From Diploscapter coronatus (Eukaryota > Nematoda > Chromadorea > Rhabditida > Rhabditidae), in the NCBI GenBank assembly GCA_964036155.1, contig OZ038422.1, positions 16,701,201 through 16,765,200 on the forward strand: a stretch of DNA of 64,000 nucleotides. Direction: 5' to 3'. The first letter of the stretch is position 1; each line of letters begins with the position of its first letter. A program made the translations under genes and the position numbers. This document shows positions 59,842 to 64,000 of this stretch, piece after piece. Below the pieces are notes generated by a model, which worked only from the letters and a program-made list of their open reading frames with translations, did no database searches and was not told the origin of the DNA.

Positions 59842-61900
59842 GTCATCACGAAAAAAGATAGAAAACAACGCCCTTAATTTACGCATGTTCATTGTAAAGC
59901 ACTAGAGATTTCATGAACATGCCATATATTGAAACTAACTAACGGAACTTAGAAAAATTATAAATTAAATTTAAAAATCGATATCCAAAGGAATGGAAAT
60001 AGACGATTAGTTATGTTTATCAATTGATTTTACAAAGCAAAAATAAAATTATTATTTAATGATCAATTGCCAATTCTGCTAAAATGTTTACTTCAACATT
60101 CAAAAGTCTTGTTCATAGACGAGTATAAAACTTTAGCCGAACAATTACTGAATCAGTAATAAAAATAATTCTTACACAAAATTCCTATGTATAATATGTG
60201 CACTTTGAAATGAGCTTGCTTCAACAAAATTTATTTATTATGGGGAAGAAATTAAATCGTGAGATATGCCCAATTTTCATCTGTTCCTAAAATACGCTAT
60301 ATTCTAGTTTCTTCACAAAACTCTTGCATATGATTTTCCAATAAATTTTGAAACGTCGTAATAATCATTGTTTCAATTCTTGAAAATGTATATTTTTATT
60401 GAGTTATCAAAAAATAATGGATTCGGGACCATCATCAAACGCTGACCTTAATGCGATCTATTCCCAAAGTCCTGCGCTATATTATAGTGCTATTTCTTAT
60501 GAAACATATAAAAAGTATGTAATTGAATAATTTAAAACATTTTGATATAATAAAAATTGAAAAAGTTTCCTAATCTGAGGACCGGGCCGAAATTTTTGAT
60601 AAAACTCACAGGCCAGGCTGAAATTTTTAAAAATGTTGCGGATCGAAAATTTTCGGCCCGCTTAGAACCTGGTAGCAATGCGGTTGAATATTGTACATAT
60701 TATAGCTGGCAAACTTCTGTAAAAATGGAAGCAAGAACGGGTTTATAATCTGTAAAGCTAAAACTGTCTAAATTATTCCGCATTTATCTCTAATTAGCCT
60801 GCTATATAGTTATTTCTAACTTTCTGTAAATCTCCAATTTCCTAGTCTAATTTCTCTTCCAAAAGTTCAAATTTATATTCAGCAATCGTTTTCCGTTAAT
60901 ATTTTAGAAAATATATATAAGAGGTTAATATTTAAGTAATTATAACTTCCTCGCTCTTCGTTCTAGTACCAGCTTTCGGCCGGCTGTTAGAGTTTTAATT
61001 ATCTCTACTAAATATCGTTATCGAAATTTATACCATCCGGAAATTTTCATGAATTTTGACTTAAAATGAAATTCTGGCTCGCCAATTCCTGAAATGAAAA
61101 TTCCAATTCAAAGATAGTTTATCGTTTGTGCTGATGATTTTATAATTAAATTTCAAATTACTTTTTCCCTATGATTATCAGCCGCTTATCAGTTAGTATC
61201 AGTGATAAGGCCATTAAATCAGCTAAAATGTTAGCATATTTGGAATCGGCGTAAAATTTTGATTGAAATGAGCCCCATCTAGACAGGGAGTATTGATCTT
61301 TGAAAAATTAATTTTATGCTAATTTCGATCATCTTTTGAAATCGAAATTGAAAATAGATTCTATTTTTCAAATTTTCATAGTCGATTTGGGTAGTTTGCC
61401 TGAGAATCTGATCTTGAAATTAAAATTTGAAAATTGGCTTTTCTTGAACAATGCTTACTAAATTATATATAGTAGAGGTAACTGTAACTTTGTAGCTTCT
61501 AAGAAATTTAGAAATGTGCAACAATCGTCGAATTTTTTATGTGTTGGAAGTGAAATTATATGCACCCTAACTTGATTACCCATTATGCAGGAAAATATTC
61601 TCTATTTGCAGGTGTGGAATGATTGTAGTGCAACAACGAGAAACTTATTCATGACGTTAACTTTAACTCTTAGTCTGATATTATTCGCAAGTCATTTCAT
61701 CAAGGTGTATCAAATTCATCATAAATTTCCTCCTGGTCCAAATTTATTTTAAAATTCGCTCATAAAATAGAAATAGTGAAATAGTTTAGCTTAAATTTGT
61801 TTGCTATACCAACGTGTTGCAGACTAAATTCATAATGTGATTTTTTTCTGTTTTACTGCTATTGTATTTCCAAAAATTCTGATCATTATTTCTTTCAGAA
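59842..61900. other. intergenic, AT-rich
   Basis: Spacer between P450 gene B and the GPCR gene. Contains a ~78-bp hairpin at 60583-60660 (CGGGCCGAAATTTTT against its complement). No coding region recognised on either strand. Confidence 0.5.
60583..60660. repeat. small foldback repeat
   Basis: Arms beginning CGGGCCGAAATTTTTGAT and ending GATCGAAAATTTTCGGCCCG are inverted copies, with about 40 bp between them. Only copy of this type noticed in the window. Confidence 0.5.
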
Positions 61901-63717
61901 ATGTCCCAATTTACGCCGGTTGGCCCAGTAGAATATGTGGCAGAAGTGACTAAATGTGATAAAGAGTATGAGAAATTAATGAATTATACGGTGTGCTGTT
62001 ATTATGATTATGAATACGATCCATTTTACTATTATGGATATTTATATATTTTGCCGATTATTACCATAATAGGCACTCTAGGTACACTTCTATCTTTCTT
62101 CGTGTTTACAAGGAAGCAAATGAGGTTGTGTTCATAGTTTTGTTGTCAAAATTCAACGTATTTTCAGGACCTCATCATTAAACATCTATTTAGCGGCTTT
62201 ATCATTGCATGATTTAGTATTTATTGACCTCGGCACGTTATATTTAGCGACTCGTGAATTGTGCCATATTCAGGTATTTAAAATTTATAATGCTATATTT
62301 ATTGATATATCTTGATAGACATACAGTAGCAGATAAAGTTCTTGATTAATTCAATTCGAGGTAGATTTTTAGCTCAGCATTCGAAATGATCGAATTACGT
62401 TGATATTTTGCCAACATGCAGTACTTACAAAACGAGGAAGAGGGTTAATGGAAGAATTTCGTTCGCTACTGTACTATTCTAAACACTCGAAATGATTTTA
62501 TCGCACTTTTCAAAATTCTATTTCAAATTTAGGGTCGCTACCCAAAGAGTAAAATATGCCAATTCTACTGGTGGCACTATCCAACTTGTTTGGGAATCAT
62601 GAATATCGTTCGAGTCAGCAGCATTTACATATGCGTTGCAGTGACGGTTGATCGGTACATCGCCGTGAAGTATCCGCTTCGCTACAAAGTATGGGGATCA
62701 CCTAAGCGGGCTATAACCGTCTTGACATGCATCACGATCGCTTCTTTAATTTATAAGGCAAATTTTAGAATCTATTAAAATTTAATCGAATAAATCATCC
62801 ATTTGGCTTCAGTTTCCGGTATTTTTCGAATTGACATGGGATCCCTGTGGCCGAAAAGTGTTATCAGAATTTGCTAAAAGTTATATCTATTTCTATGTCT
62901 ACGATAACTATGTATACATTTTAACTAATTTGATCATCCCATGGTGAATATTTGTATTTAAGAAAATCATAATTTTAAAAATTTAGGGTGATCATGCTCA
63001 TTTTGAATATTAACGTGCTAAAGATAATTCGAAAAATCTACAGAAATCGAGAAATTACGAAAAATGCGAAAAATGAGGATGAAAAACATTTGAGGTAAAC
63101 ATTATTTTAGAAAAAAAATTGCATAACTTATGCAGTTTAGACGAATTACGCTCATGTCACTAACTCTAGTAACTAATTTTTTGGTATTCAACACCTTAGA
63201 AGCCTTCAAATTCTTGGATAGGCTTATCGGAGTAGAGGGTTTTAAATTCCCAGGTTGGGTTGACCCAGTATCAAACATTTTGCTGATTTTCAATAGGTTA
63301 GTATAAGATAAATTTATAAAGTGGCAATGTAGCCACTTCGAGCGAAATAGTTTGTGGAAAAAAATTAATTTCTCAATACTATTTCATTAAAAGTGTCTAC
63401 CTTTTAGTGGCTATGTGGGTATACTTTTACAAATTTTGTTATAAAATATCAACTTTTCTATATTTTTTATTTTAGTGCCTTTAACTTCGTCATATACGCG
63501 TTGTTCAACACGGTTTTTCGTCGCATGTTTTTCCAAATGCTCTACGGGTATAATCTCATGACAAATACGAAGGTAAACTAGCTAATTATCGGGAGAGAAA
63601 AATAATTCATTCAATTTTCAGGCTTCGAATAGTATACACCCAACTTTCATAACCGGGAATTTATCCGTTACGACTAAAGTTCCCACTCTACGAAGACATA
63701 CAAGAGATCAAATTTGA
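61901..63717 (+). CDS. rhodopsin-class GPCR, FMRFamide-receptor-like
   Basis: Eight exons: 61901-62124, 62168-62273, 62533-62757, 62813-62943, 62987-63094, 63141-63296, 63476-63572, 63622-63717. They sum to 1143 nt, encoding 380 aa. It has an acidic extracellular N-terminus with an NYT glycosylation site, seven hydrophobic segments starting with LYILPIITIIGTLGTLLSFF, LNIYLAALSLHDL in TM2, and Cys119 before TM3 for the conserved disulphide. The DRY motif at 150-152 is followed by IAVKYPLRYK, as in invertebrate FMRFamide/peptide receptors. TM7 reads NFVIYALFNTVFRRMF, a degenerate NPxxY. The intron 62758-62812 has a GC donor (AAG|GCAAAT); without it the frame stops at once. The ATG is 2 nt after a TTTCAG acceptor, probably a trans-splice site. 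Ligand unknown. Confidence 0.9.
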
Positions 63718-64000
63718 CTTATTAACTCTGCTATCCTTGATTTTTCTCATAAAATTGTTAGATTTAAGTCAATGTTGATATCATCCGCATGTATTATCAT
63801 TATTTGCAATGTCGAATTCCAGCTGATAAACACCAAAAATAATTATCCCTTCAAATGATACTCAATTCTTTCAAATGTGCAAATTATCTAGGTTTTAACT
63901 TATTGTGGTGAATGTACATGCGAGGCTATCAGGAACGAAGAAGAAAATTATATGAGAGATCAATGAAAATTGACCCCTTGGATTGATGGATCCAAACTGA
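63718..64000. other. 3' flank of the GPCR gene
   Basis: AT-rich downstream sequence to the end of the window. No further gene or clear structured element seen. Confidence 0.5.

Overview
This window is nuclear DNA of a nematode. The evidence is: a 119-nt 5S rRNA sequence of nematode type (two copies), a Sra/Srab-like chemoreceptor, worm-type Lustrin/WR1 cysteine repeats joined to Kunitz domains, many introns of 40-60 bp with TTTCAG-type 3' ends, and 3' splice sites lying just upstream of several start codons, as expected where mRNAs are trans-spliced. Non-coding DNA is AT-rich. I cannot name the species. All exon models were built by hand from splice signals and reading-frame continuity. In every model called complete, the coding exons add up to a multiple of three.

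Layout: (1) 139-6805, minus strand: two tandem GT10 alpha-1,3-fucosyltransferase genes with matching exon structure; the 5' end of the first is unresolved. (2) 6806-11350: gene-poor, with a MITE that has terminal inverted repeats and a target-site duplication, then a TATA promoter. (3) 11351-13412, plus: a secreted 240-aa Cys-rich protein. (4) 13361-19312: a ~690-bp segmental duplication carrying the 3' end of that gene plus a 5S rRNA gene (minus strand). Between the copies lie a foldback repeat, a candidate solo LTR and a 314-aa Sra-like 7TM receptor gene. (5) 20511-23289, plus: a 381-aa protein with two CIMIP2/FAM166-like motifs. (6) 25223-33652, plus: a 35-exon, 1475-aa secreted Lustrin/Kunitz/EB protein. 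(7) 35087-38881, minus: a group I p21-activated kinase (602 aa). (8) 41759-52525, plus: the RNA polymerase II largest subunit RPB1 (37 exons, 1839 aa), head to head with PAK. (9) 53841-59841, plus: two tandem cytochrome P450 genes (510 and 511 aa). (10) 61901-63717, plus: a rhodopsin-class, FMRFamide-receptor-like GPCR (380 aa).

The genes do not form an operon or pathway. RPB1 and PAK are conserved housekeeping and signalling genes. The rest belong to families that expand in nematodes: glycosylation, chemosensation, cuticle or extracellular matrix, and detoxification. The most notable signals are an unusually high number of GC-AG introns (six of about 151 modelled), the duplicated 5S block with a conserved hairpin beside it, gene-conversion tracts and intron turnover between the two P450 genes, and several foldback or MITE elements.
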